A stretch of DNA of 64,000 bases from CAYUZU01 sp964448675 (GTDB lineage: Bacteria > Planctomycetota > Phycisphaerae > UBA1845 > Fen-1342): positions 1 to 64,000 of the forward strand of contig CAYUZU010000004.1 in the NCBI GenBank assembly GCA_964448675.1, given 5' to 3'. This document shows, one piece after another, positions 1 to 7,649 of this stretch (its first letter is position 1; every line of letters starts with the position of its first letter). The notes under the pieces are model-generated. The model saw nothing but the letters and a program-made list of their open reading frames with translations, ran no database searches and was not told where the DNA came from. Made by a program: the position numbers and the translations under genes.

Positions 1-282
1 GCACTCCGCCTCGGTTGTCACCGAGCAGGTGCCATCGGCGTAGCAGCAGGCGCCCATCGGTTGCGGACACGGATTCGGCGTGCAATCGGTATCCATACCC
101 TGCCACGTGCCGGTGCACTCCGCCTCGGTTGTCACCGAGCAAGTGCCATCGGCGTAGCAGCAGGCGCCCTCGGGCTGCGGGCAGGGGTTCGGCGTGCAGT
201 CAGTGCCCGTGCCCTGCCAGTTGCCGGTGCAGCCGGCCTCGGCGGTTTCGGCACAACTTCCATCCGCGTAGCAACAGGCGCC
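1..282 (-). repeat. 114-bp in-frame tandem repeat encoding a Cys-rich module
   Basis: Two full copies (282-169 and 168-55) and the start of a third (54-1) encode a 38-residue unit beginning GACCYADGTC and ending CTPNPCPQP. Each has about seven cysteines in fixed positions. Copies two and three are nearly identical in DNA, which indicates recent duplication. The unit probably forms a small disulfide-rich fold near the C-terminus of the secreted protease. Confidence 0.9.
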
Positions 283-3210
283 GGTATCGGCTTGGCAGGT
301 GAACGTGGTAATCACGAACGCATCCAGGCCGGACTCGTTGATGCTCTGCTCGTCAGCGTCGTTTGCGGTGAACCGGAACTGCATGTTCACGGTTAGCGTC
401 ACGCCCGCGGCGTCGAGATCCGCTTGCGTGATCTCGTGGTGCCGCCAGCTCAGCCCGCCATCCGTGCTGTGCCGGGCGATCTCGATCCACGGCGCGCTAC
501 CGCCGTTGCTGCTGACTTCGCAGATCAGGTGGTCGGTGTTGTCCTGGGGCCGCGTCAGCCGCAGGAAGTAGTCGTACGCGATCGTGACGTTGCCCACCGA
601 CATGTCAATAATCGGCGAGATCAAGCGCACGGCGCCGTCGTCAACGTCGGTATTGCCGAACTGGTTTTCCGTGAGGTAGCACTGGCCGCTGCCGTCCGCG
701 TCGGAGGTCGGGTCGTAATCCCAGCTGGGGTCGTTGACGGGCACACCGCGCTGCCAGTCGCCGCTGTTCGCTCCGAGGTTCACCGCGGTCCATCCCTGGT
801 CCGTTTCGAAGTTGTCGGCGAAGACCGTGATCAGCTCGCCGATCTCGAACGAATACACGCTGCCCGGCGCCCCGGGCGGGTCATACACCACGCCGCTGAC
901 GGATCCCTCGGCGCTGAAGTAGTACTCGGGCGTGTCGTCACAGCCCGCCGCGGGCAGGACGGCTTCATAGCTCGTGCCGCCCACCGGCGTCAGCGGTGCC
1001 GACTGGAAGGTGCCGCCGTCGTAGCGGTAGTACAGCGTCGGGCTGCCGCCCACCACGGTCTCGCCGACGGCGACGATCTCGACATCGATCGTCACGGGCG
1101 TGCCGGGCGCGACCAGGCTCGGCACACCGCTGGGCAGCGCGATGTGCGTGCCGACGTTCAACGCGCCGTCGCCGACCAGCGAGAAGGTCTGCGGGCCTTC
1201 GGGCACGTTGTAGCCGAACACCTCGATGGTCCAGGTGCCGGCGCCGGGGTTGGCCACGCGCACCTGCTCGATGTTGTTGACACGGTCGACCTGCGTCTGC
1301 ACGGCGGCCGTGCCGGGGTTGTCCGGGTCCAGCGTCCACGGATACTGTCGAACGCCCCGCGAATCGTAGACCCGCAGGTCCAGGTCGTTGACCAGGGCGT
1401 TGGCAGCGTTGGGGGTGGCGGGATAGTCGTCCCAGGCGAGGGTTACCTTCAGTTCAGGGTCGCCGGCACCGACTTCGACCGTCCGCGAGTAAATGGCGCC
1501 TTGGGTGATGGTGTTCTCCACGAACTTCTCGCTGCGCATCACCTCGACCGCGTCCTGAATTCGGATCGACCCGTAGCCGGACTGGTAGTCGGGCCCGGCG
1601 TTGCCCAGGTCCACCGCGCTGTGGGCGAGCAGGGCCTTGAGCGTGGCGTTCCGCAGCAGCGGCGCGCCGGGATAACGGGCCTTGTAGTCCTCCAGCAGCA
1701 GGGCGGCACAGCCCGTGGTTGTCGGGGCGGCCATCGAGGTGCCGCATTTGGTGGTGTAGGCCGTGTCGCCGCTGGACGAGCACGAGGTCACGCCATCGTC
1801 GGCGTTGCTCTGGCAACCGGGCGCCGAAATGTCGGGCTTGAGCCGGCCGTCGTCCGTCGGGCCCCAACTGCTGAAGCTGGTCATGGAATCGTCGTTGGAG
1901 TTCAGCGCGCCCACGGTGATGTGGTTCTTGGCGCAGGCGGGCGGCGCGGTCGAGTGGTAGCCCTCGGGCGTGTGCACGCCGGCGTCGATGCAGCGCGTGC
2001 AGCCACAGCCGTCGCACCAGTAATCGTCGTCGCCGCGCTCGTTGCCGTTGGCCCAGACGATCCGGAAAGGCGTGCCCAGGCTGCCGCGCACGATCGCGTC
2101 GATCAGGTTCGCGGTCACGCCGTAGTCGCCGGTAATCTCGCAGGGGAAGTTGTTGAAGCAGGTGTTGGTGCCGATGGAGTTATTCGAGATCTCGGCACCG
2201 TAGCTGTTGATCGCCTGGCTGTAGTCGGATTCGATGTCGCCGGGGTTCGTATAGAGGAACGTCCCGCTTCCGTCATATTCGAAGCCGTACGAGAGCAGCG
2301 TGCAGCCGGGGGCCATGCCGCGATAGAGGCTGTTGCCGACGCCGGCGCCGCCGATCGTGCCGGCGACGTGCGTGGCATGATCGCTCAGCCCGGAAGCGTC
2401 GTGCGTCGTCAGGCGGCCCTGGAAGTCGACGTGGGACGCGCGGGCGATGCCGCCGTCGTACACCAGCACCGTGATGCCCTGGCCGCTGAGGTTGTAGGGC
2501 ACGCCCTGGAGGAGGTTCGCCTCCGTCCGCGCCCGGTTGCTGTCGTTGGTGGTTGAGAGGCTCGGCAGCGGCGGCTCGATCCACTGGACGATGTCCTTGG
2601 CGGCCAGCGCCGGCACCTGGTCCACGGGCAACTCGATCACCAGCCCGTTGATGCTCTCGAGCACGTCGCGCACCTCGGCGCCGAACGACTCGACCAGCGC
2701 GATCCCCTGAGCCAGTTGCACGTCACGATGAAACGTGACGTAGGCACCGATCACGGCAGCGCCCTGCTCCGGAACGTGCACCACGGCCCATTCGGGCGTG
2801 CTGCGTTGATTGAAGACACGGTGCAGCTTCCATTCCGTTCGCACCTCGGCCACCGCGCTGAGGCCCGCGGTCCCGGCCACGGCCCGCGGCGTGGCCCGCG
2901 TGTTGTCGAGCGTCGCGAAGTACGCGTGATTCCCGAGGTAGTCGAGCAGCTCGACGCCGGCGCCGGCCAACTGCACGCGGGCCGCCTGGTCGAGCGGCTG
3001 CTCGAACTGCACCACGATCCGCTGGGCGGCCGCGCTGCGGTTGGCGGTCAGAGCCTGGAGCGTGGTCTCGATTTGGGCGGGGGACTGTGGTTCGAGGGTG
3101 ACGGTGCCGGACTTGAAGTGGATCGTCCCGGCTGTGACGGGCATGGCGAGCACCGCCAGGGTACAGAAGACGGCAGCAAAGGTGAGAACGGCATTGGGGG
3201 AACGCTTCAT
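1..3210 (-). CDS. secreted subtilisin-like (S8) serine protease, 3' end outside window
   Basis: A secreted peptidase predicted to cut proteins outside the cytoplasm. Translation from the ATG at 3210 gives a clear signal peptide (MKRSPNAVLTFAAVFCTLA then AMPVTAG). The S8 triad is visible in order: Asp252 in VLVYDGG, His278 in HATHVAGTI and Ser492 in GTSMAAP. A region of about 200 residues after the propeptide-like start precedes the catalytic domain. Beta-sandwich sequence follows (NPGAGTWTIEVFGYN, a P-domain/PPC-like stretch, then a MAM-like YDYFLRLTRP region). From residue 977 a Cys-rich unit repeats and runs off the window edge, so the C-terminus is missing. At 1069 codons without a stop it is much longer than simple subtilisins. 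The catalytic assignment is secure; the substrate is unknown. The long frame on the opposite strand is an antisense artefact of GC-rich coding sequence. Confidence 0.93.
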   Translation of the reverse strand, partial: MKRSPNAVLTFAAVFCTLAVLAMPVTAGTIHFKSGTVTLEPQSPAQIETTLQALTANRSAAAQRIVVQFEQPLDQAARVQLAGAGVELLDYLGNHAYFATLDNTRATPRAVAGTAGLSAVAEVRTEWKLHRVFNQRSTPEWAVVHVPEQGAAVIGAYVTFHRDVQLAQGIALVESFGAEVRDVLESINGLVIELPVDQVPALAAKDIVQWIEPPLPSLSTTNDSNRARTEANLLQGVPYNLSGQGITVLVYDGGIARASHVDFQGRLTTHDASGLSDHATHVAGTIGGAGVGNSLYRGMAPGCTLLSYGFEYDGSGTFLYTNPGDIESDYSQAINSYGAEISNNSIGTNTCFNNFPCEITGDYGVTANLIDAIVRGSLGTPFRIVWANGNERGDDDYWCDGCGCTRCIDAGVHTPEGYHSTAPPACAKNHITVGALNSNDDSMTSFSSWGPTDDGRLKPDISAPGCQSNADDGVTSCSSSGDTAYTTKCGTSMAAPTTTGCAALLLEDYKARYPGAPLLRNATLKALLAHSAVDLGNAGPDYQSGYGSIRIQDAVEVMRSEKFVENTITQGAIYSRTVEVGAGDPELKVTLAWDDYPATPNAANALVNDLDLRVYDSRGVRQYPWTLDPDNPGTAAVQTQVDRVNNIEQVRVANPGAGTWTIEVFGYNVPEGPQTFSLVGDGALNVGTHIALPSGVPSLVAPGTPVTIDVEIVAVGETVVGGSPTLYYRYDGGTFQSAPLTPVGGTSYEAVLPAAGCDDTPEYYFSAEGSVSGVVYDPPGAPGSVYSFEIGELITVFADNFETDQGWTAVNLGANSGDWQRGVPVNDPSWDYDPTSDADGSGQCYLTENQFGNTDVDDGAVRLISPIIDMSVGNVTIAYDYFLRLTRPQDNTDHLICEVSSNGGSAPWIEIARHSTDGGLSWRHHEITQADLDAAGVTLTVNMQFRFTANDADEQSINESGLDAFVITTFTCQADTGACCYADGSCAETAEAGCTGNWQGTGTDCTPNPCPQPEGACCYADGTCSVTTEAECTGTWQGMDTDCTPNPCPQPMGACCYADGTCSVTTEAEC

Positions 3211-3305
3211 GGACACGGCGCATGTCCTCCTGGCAAGAGACCAAGGGTGAATCGGGCTCCGAACTGTCATCAGCGACGGAGAGGAAAGAGGGTGGGCCGA
3301 CTGCT

Positions 3306-3321
3306 GCTATCGTCCGATAGC
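3306..3321. promoter_or_regulatory. perfect inverted repeat GCTATCG-TC-CGATAGC, possible operator
   Basis: Two perfect 7-bp arms with a 2-nt centre lie about 100 bp upstream of the protease start. The symmetry fits a dimeric regulator site or a short hairpin. No protein partner can be named from the sequence. Confidence 0.4.
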
Positions 3322-3517
3322 GGGAGAAATGTCCGGCGCACAGGGCCAACCGCCGGTACCGATGGGGCAACCCTCCATTCTTCCCAGCACGCAGTCATTC
3401 TACGCCCGCGCGATGCAGGAAACAACGCAAATTGTTCGTAGGAACCGCTAACCCGGCGCCGACCGGCGCGGCTTGTCGCGCCTGCCGCAGATTATCGGTC
3501 CCAATCGCGGCCCGGGT

Positions 3518-3547
3518 TTGCCCGGAATCATCGCGGCCGGGTACACT
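3518..3547 (+). promoter_or_regulatory. sigma70-like promoter for the coiled-coil gene
   Basis: TTGCCC (3518-3523), an 18-nt spacer and TACACT (3542-3547) precede the ATG at 3595, which has GGGAGG at 3585-3590. The -10 variant TACACT resembles other candidates in this window. Confidence 0.45.
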
Positions 3548-3594
3548 AGGGGGTGTGGTGACGCCCGTGTCGGCCGGATCTCCCGGGAGGCGGC

Positions 3595-4998
3595 ATGTCG
3601 AAACCGTCGATCCCATCTGACCCCCGTCGTTGGCCCCCGCGACGCGGTGACTGGCACACCCTCCATCAGCAAGCGCGGACGGCCCTGGGCCGCCGGCTGC
3701 GCCCCGGCACGGCGCTGCCGCCGGGCGACGTCGCCCGCTGTGTTGCCGCGGCCCTGCCGCCGGTCGTGGGCCGCTGGCTGCTGCGGCGGTTCGCCGCCCA
3801 CGGCTGGCTGGCGGCGGAGGCCCGCGTGCCCGCGGACGTGCTGGATTCGGCCGCCTGTCCGCGTGAGTTCGCCGGCGCCCCGCGCGAGGTCGTGCGGCTG
3901 GCGTTGTTCGGTCCCGGCGGCCAGGGGTTGGCCTGGCGTGATCGCCACCGGCACGATGTCTACCAGCAGCTCTGCGCGGAGATTCTCCGCAGCGCGGTCG
4001 ACCTCGTCTCGCTGCAGAACGTTGCCAGCCGCGTGTTGAACCACCCCGACGCCGCATCCGACTCCACGCTGATGGCCTGGCTGCGGGCGTTCATCGCCGA
4101 GCGCGAACGCGCGCTGCGCACCATTCATACGCCGGAGGAACTGCACCGCGAGGAAGAGGAGCGATCCAAGCTGCGCAGCGGCTTTCGCGACCGGGCGGAC
4201 GGGATACCGTCGCAACGAGAGGTGCAGGGGGTTTTTTCGCGATTACAGCACGAATTCGACCGGCACCTGGCGCAGTTCGAGGAGGCGCCCGCCGCTCGGA
4301 CGCTCGAGCAGATGCGGCACCTGCGGCAGAAACACCCGTCGTTCATCGCAGTGACGGATCTGCAACAGGCGGAAGAGCAGTACGACCGGCTCCTCAAGCG
4401 GGCCGGGGAGTACCGGCGACAGATTCACTCGCTGGCCATCCAGGGGGCGGCCGCGGCGCGGGATGGCAACATTGAAACGGCCAACTGGGTGATGCGGCGG
4501 CTCGATGCGATCCACAAGCTGCTGCCGACGTTGCTGCCGACGATGCGCCTCGAGCAGCTGCGCACCGAGATCAGCCAGGGCGAAGCGGAGCACGAGCAGC
4601 AGGAGACCATCCAGGAGCTGCGCGAGAAGGAGCGCGAGGTCGCGGCCCGCATCAAGGCGCTGGCCGGCGTCATTCACCGCTTCCACCAACTGGCCGAGAA
4701 GCTGCCGTCGAGCGATCCGGCGTATCGGCGCGCGGAGGCCAACTACCGGCAGGCGGTGGACGAGATCCGCGGGCTGGACACGGAGTGGTTGAGCGGGCTC
4801 GTGCTGCAACTGGAGACATTCCTGGATGACCTGGATGATCCCGGGGGACGAATGCAGGGGCAGTTGGACACGTTCATCACGAACGTGCGGACGGCGCTGA
4901 ATCGGCTTTGCCTGGAAATCAGGGCCCACCAGCGCAACCATCGCAAGGGGCGCCCGCCGGATTCCGCGGGCGGCACGCCGCCCCCGTCGGGTGTGTGA
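3595..4998 (+). CDS. large coiled-coil protein of unknown function
   Basis: I do not recognise a family. The 467-residue product has no signal peptide or membrane segment. Residues about 1-150 are Arg- and Pro-rich with short helical stretches. From about residue 160 to 430 it is dominated by charged heptad-like sequence (for example QQETIQELREKEREVAARIK), predicting long coiled coils. The tail is basic and Pro/Gly-rich (HRKGRPPDSAGGTPPPSGV). The ATG at 3595 is supported by GGGAGG five bases upstream. It is codirectional with the lipid cluster that begins about 90 bp downstream, but nothing proves a shared transcript. A scaffold or cytoskeleton-associated role is possible but only a guess. 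Confidence 0.8.
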   Translation: MSKPSIPSDPRRWPPRRGDWHTLHQQARTALGRRLRPGTALPPGDVARCVAAALPPVVGRWLLRRFAAHGWLAAEARVPADVLDSAACPREFAGAPREVVRLALFGPGGQGLAWRDRHRHDVYQQLCAEILRSAVDLVSLQNVASRVLNHPDAASDSTLMAWLRAFIAERERALRTIHTPEELHREEEERSKLRSGFRDRADGIPSQREVQGVFSRLQHEFDRHLAQFEEAPAARTLEQMRHLRQKHPSFIAVTDLQQAEEQYDRLLKRAGEYRRQIHSLAIQGAAAARDGNIETANWVMRRLDAIHKLLPTLLPTMRLEQLRTEISQGEAEHEQQETIQELREKEREVAARIKALAGVIHRFHQLAEKLPSSDPAYRRAEANYRQAVDEIRGLDTEWLSGLVLQLETFLDDLDDPGGRMQGQLDTFITNVRTALNRLCLEIRAHQRNHRKGRPPDSAGGTPPPSGV

Positions 4999-5086
4999 AG
5001 CCTGTAATCCGGTGCCCTATTGCGTCGCGGGCCACGAGACTTCACAATGCAAAGATTGTGAGGATGAGCCCCGGCCGAGCTCCTGA

Positions 5087-6076
5087 ATGACCCGCGCAGA
5101 GCCCATGCTGGAGAACGCATCAACGCAACCGGTTGCGGCGCGCGACGCCGACGACGTCCGGTCGAATGGCGATCGGCGTGTCGGCTGGTATGACCGGCTC
5201 AAGTTCGCCCTGGTGCGCTGGTTTCTGTCGCTGTGGGTGGCGGTGTTCAGCCTCAAGGGGCTTTACCTGTTCGGGGGCTGGTTCGGGACAATCGAGTACC
5301 TGCTCAACGCCCGGCGTCGCGCCCGGTACGAACGCGAGCTCCAGAGCGTCTACCCCGAGGGCCTGTCCCCGTGGCGCAAGCGGAAGATCATCCGCTCGTA
5401 CTTCACGCGCACCCGCCGCGACAAGCTCTTCTACCTCATCTTCGACCGGCTGCCGCGTGAGAAGATCATGCGGCGGATCCGCTTTCATGGCCGGCAGCAC
5501 CTCGACGAGGCGCTGCAGCGCGGGCACGGTGTGTACGTGATGCTCAGTCATCACGGCTCGCACCACGTGGCGGGGCTGCTGATGGCGCTGCTGGGCTATC
5601 GCTGTGCGGGGGTGCGTGACCGTAACGAGGGTACCCTGCGGGTCTATATCCAGGACAAGTACGCCCGCACGTTTCCCGAGTATGCCGCCATCCGGCTGCT
5701 CTACGCGGACAGCTTTCCGCGCGACATCTACCGCTGTTTCCAGGAAAACCGGGTTCTGGGCAGTGCGCTGGACGTGAGCCGCGTGCGCGGGCAGACGCTG
5801 AAGACCTGCCCGGTGCACATCTTCGGCCAGCAGCGCGAGTTCCTGACCGGCACGCTGCAGGTGGCCCTGCGCTGCAAGGCCACCATCTGTCAGGCGTTCG
5901 TGGTTTCCCGGCCGAACTTCTACTATCGCCTGATCGTCAACCCGCCGCTGCTCGTGCCCGCCGACGAGACCGCCGGCGCTGACCACGCTCGGCGGGTGCC
6001 GGAGCTGATGCAGGCCTACGCGGACGGCATCGCGGCCCATGTGCGCAACCACCCGGACCACATCAGCCGGGTCTGA
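5087..6076 (+). CDS. LpxL/HtrB-like lysophospholipid acyltransferase
   Basis: Likely transfers an acyl chain to a lipid or lipid A-like acceptor at the inner membrane. The 329-residue protein has a hydrophobic N-terminal segment (about residues 40-70, WFLSLWVAVFSLKGLYLF). The HtrB-like core follows, with a variant catalytic box SHHGSHH (His155 to His160) where LpxL has HX4(D/E). The Glu position is His, so catalysis should not be assumed identical. Later blocks (VLGSALDVSRVRGQ, REFLTGTLQVALR) match the family's substrate-binding region. It heads a codirectional set of fatty-acid genes (6221-10325), which suggests a dedicated acyl chain is made and attached. Neither ATG 5087 nor ATG 5105 has a strong ribosome-binding site. 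Confidence 0.75.
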   Translation: MTRAEPMLENASTQPVAARDADDVRSNGDRRVGWYDRLKFALVRWFLSLWVAVFSLKGLYLFGGWFGTIEYLLNARRRARYERELQSVYPEGLSPWRKRKIIRSYFTRTRRDKLFYLIFDRLPREKIMRRIRFHGRQHLDEALQRGHGVYVMLSHHGSHHVAGLLMALLGYRCAGVRDRNEGTLRVYIQDKYARTFPEYAAIRLLYADSFPRDIYRCFQENRVLGSALDVSRVRGQTLKTCPVHIFGQQREFLTGTLQVALRCKATICQAFVVSRPNFYYRLIVNPPLLVPADETAGADHARRVPELMQAYADGIAAHVRNHPDHISRV

Positions 6077-6220
6077 GGCGGCACTGGCCGGCGACTGGCG
6101 AACGCGATGCCGGGCCGCTAGAATCCGCCCCATTGCGAGGGTCTGGCTCTGTTACCGGTGACGCCGGCTGCGTGGGTGCAGTCCGGGTAGGGTGCGGCCA
6201 TCGCGAAACTGGGTTGAAAC

Positions 6221-6727
6221 GTGAAGTTCGTCCTGATTGACCGTATCGTGGAGCTCGAGTCCGGCCGGCGCATCGTCACCGAGAAGGCGCTGTCGCTGGC
6301 CGAGGAGTACCTGGCGGACCATTTTCCGGCCTTCCCGGTGCTCCCCGGCGTGCTGATGCTGGAAGCGATGGTGCAGTCGGCGGCGTGGCTGGTGCGTGAG
6401 CGGCTGGACTTCGCCCCGAGCCTGGTGTTGCTCAAGGAAGCGCGCAACGTGACCTACAAGAGCTTCCTGGCGCCGGGGCAGGTGCTGCGGGTCGAGGCCG
6501 AGTGCAAGTCGCTCGACGAGGACGAGAGCGTCTTCGCCGGCCGCGGCGTGCTTGGCGAGCGCGAGATCGTGAAAGGGCGTTTCACGCTGCGTCACCTGCG
6601 TCTGGCGGCGCGGGATGCCGGTTATGAGGAGACGGACGCGAAGTTGCGCGCCCGGCAGCGTGCGCTGCTGGCGTTGCTGTGGAAGGGTGCCCCGGTGGAC
6701 CAAGCCGCGGGCGTATCGTTGGGTTGA
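6221..6727 (+). CDS. FabZ-like 3-hydroxyacyl-ACP dehydratase (hot-dog), copy 1
   Basis: Expected to dehydrate beta-hydroxyacyl-ACP during chain elongation. The 168-residue protein has the FabZ signature DHFPAFPVLPGVLMLEAM with the catalytic His34 and Glu48 in place. The conserved KAR(N)VTYKSFLAPGQ strand follows. It begins with GTG and has a weak ribosome-binding site. The C-terminal 40 residues are longer than in housekeeping FabZ (about 150 aa). It lies 29 bp before the acyl carrier protein gene and is one of two hot-dog genes in this cluster, so the pair may act as a heterodimer or on different chain lengths. It could be the cell's general FabZ, but the context favours a dedicated pathway. 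Confidence 0.85.
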   Translation: MKFVLIDRIVELESGRRIVTEKALSLAEEYLADHFPAFPVLPGVLMLEAMVQSAAWLVRERLDFAPSLVLLKEARNVTYKSFLAPGQVLRVEAECKSLDEDESVFAGRGVLGEREIVKGRFTLRHLRLAARDAGYEETDAKLRARQRALLALLWKGAPVDQAAGVSLG

Positions 6728-6756
6728 CAGGCGTTATCGAGTGGAAGGAGCCATTT

Positions 6757-7155
6757 ATGGCCGCACCGCCTCGTGAGGAGATCTTCGAGAAAGTCAAGCA
6801 GGCCCTGGTCGATGCCCTCGGCGCGGAAGAGGATGAGGTGACCGAGGACGCCACGCTGCTCGGCGATCTGGGGGCCGAGTCGATCGACATCCTCGACATC
6901 GTCTTCCGGCTGGAGAAGGCGTTCAACATCAAGATCTCGCAGGAAGAGCTCACGCCGCGCGACGTCATCGACAACCCCGAGTACGTGAACAACCGCAAGC
7001 TCAACGATGCGGGGCTGACGGCGCTGAAGGGGCGAATTCGCGACGCGGACTTCTCGCGTTTCGAGGACGACCCGGACATCGACAAGATCCTCGATGTCTT
7101 CACCGTCGGGACCATCGTCAGCTTCGTCGAGGACAAGCTCAACGCCGAGAGCTGA
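6757..7155 (+). CDS. long acyl carrier protein with internal insertion
   Basis: Carries growing acyl chains on a phosphopantetheine arm. The attachment motif is LGAESIDILD with Ser42. The following helix (IVFRLEKAFNIKI) strongly resembles AcpXL, the carrier for very-long-chain fatty acids in rhizobia. At 132 residues it is far longer than a typical 78-residue ACP. The extra roughly 45 residues (about 67-112) sit between helix II and the final helix (FTVGTIVSFVEDKL). The ATG at 6757 is chosen because GGAAGGAG stands at 6743-6750; an in-frame ATG further upstream would add 26 unconvincing residues. It is flanked on both sides by hot-dog dehydratases, which marks it as the carrier of this cluster. 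Confidence 0.9.
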   Translation: MAAPPREEIFEKVKQALVDALGAEEDEVTEDATLLGDLGAESIDILDIVFRLEKAFNIKISQEELTPRDVIDNPEYVNNRKLNDAGLTALKGRIRDADFSRFEDDPDIDKILDVFTVGTIVSFVEDKLNAES

Positions 7156-7160
7156 GTATC

Positions 7161-7649
7161 ATGCGCTGGATCTGGTTCGACCGATTCGAGGAGTTCGTGC
7201 CCGGCGAGCGGGCGGTGGCGGTCAAGAACGTCACGCTGGCCGAGGACCATCTGCACGATCACTTCCCCGACTTTCCGGTCGTGCCGGCCAGCCTCATGAT
7301 CGAGGGCATGGCCCAGACCGCCGGCATCCTCGTCGGCCACGCGCGCGACTTTGCCGAGAAGGTCATCCTGGCCAAGGTCAAGAAGGCCACGTTTCACGAG
7401 GTGATTCGCCCGGGCGACCAGATCCGCTTCGACGCGCGCATCGAGCAGATTGCCGACGCCGGTGCCAGCACCCACGGCGAGATCCGCCGCGGCGACGAGG
7501 TGGTCGGCGAAGTGGACCTGTTCTTCTCGCACATCGACCGCAACGCGAGCGGGCTGGCCTTCCCCGAGGAGAATTTCGTGTTCACCGAGGAGTTCATGTC
7601 GTTGCTGAAGACCTATACCCGACATGACAGCGAGAGGATCACGTTGTGA
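7161..7649 (+). CDS. FabZ-like hot-dog protein, copy 2
   Basis: A second dehydratase-type hot-dog protein of 162 residues, starting 5 bp after the ACP stop. The signature is DHFPDFPVVPASLMIEGM; His34 and Glu48 are conserved at the same numbers as copy 1, although PGVL has become PASL. The C-terminal tail (NFVFTEEFMSLLKTY) differs from copy 1. Its last 4 bp overlap the GTG start of the next gene, a sign of translational coupling. Having two divergent FabZ-like proteins around one carrier fits a dedicated elongation or polyene pathway better than housekeeping synthesis. Confidence 0.85.
   Translation: MRWIWFDRFEEFVPGERAVAVKNVTLAEDHLHDHFPDFPVVPASLMIEGMAQTAGILVGHARDFAEKVILAKVKKATFHEVIRPGDQIRFDARIEQIADAGASTHGEIRRGDEVVGEVDLFFSHIDRNASGLAFPEENFVFTEEFMSLLKTYTRHDSERITL

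Larger units (their letters stand above)
3211..3594. other. gene-free divergent intergenic region (384 bp)
   Basis: Separates the protease (minus) from the coiled-coil gene (plus). It holds a perfect 7-bp inverted repeat at 3306-3321 and a promoter-like pair at 3518-3547. I see no coding frame with a ribosome-binding site and no RNA gene. Confidence 0.6.

Noticed and set aside
1..282. CRISPR array, because of regularly spaced repeats
   Set aside because: The repeats are directly adjacent, in frame and coding for a Cys-rich protein module; there are no spacers.
424..2556. A long open plus-strand frame (710 codons) rich in Val, Arg, Ala and Gly
   Set aside because: It lies entirely antisense to the subtilase, whose catalytic triad and signal peptide are unambiguous; GC-rich third positions keep antisense frames open.
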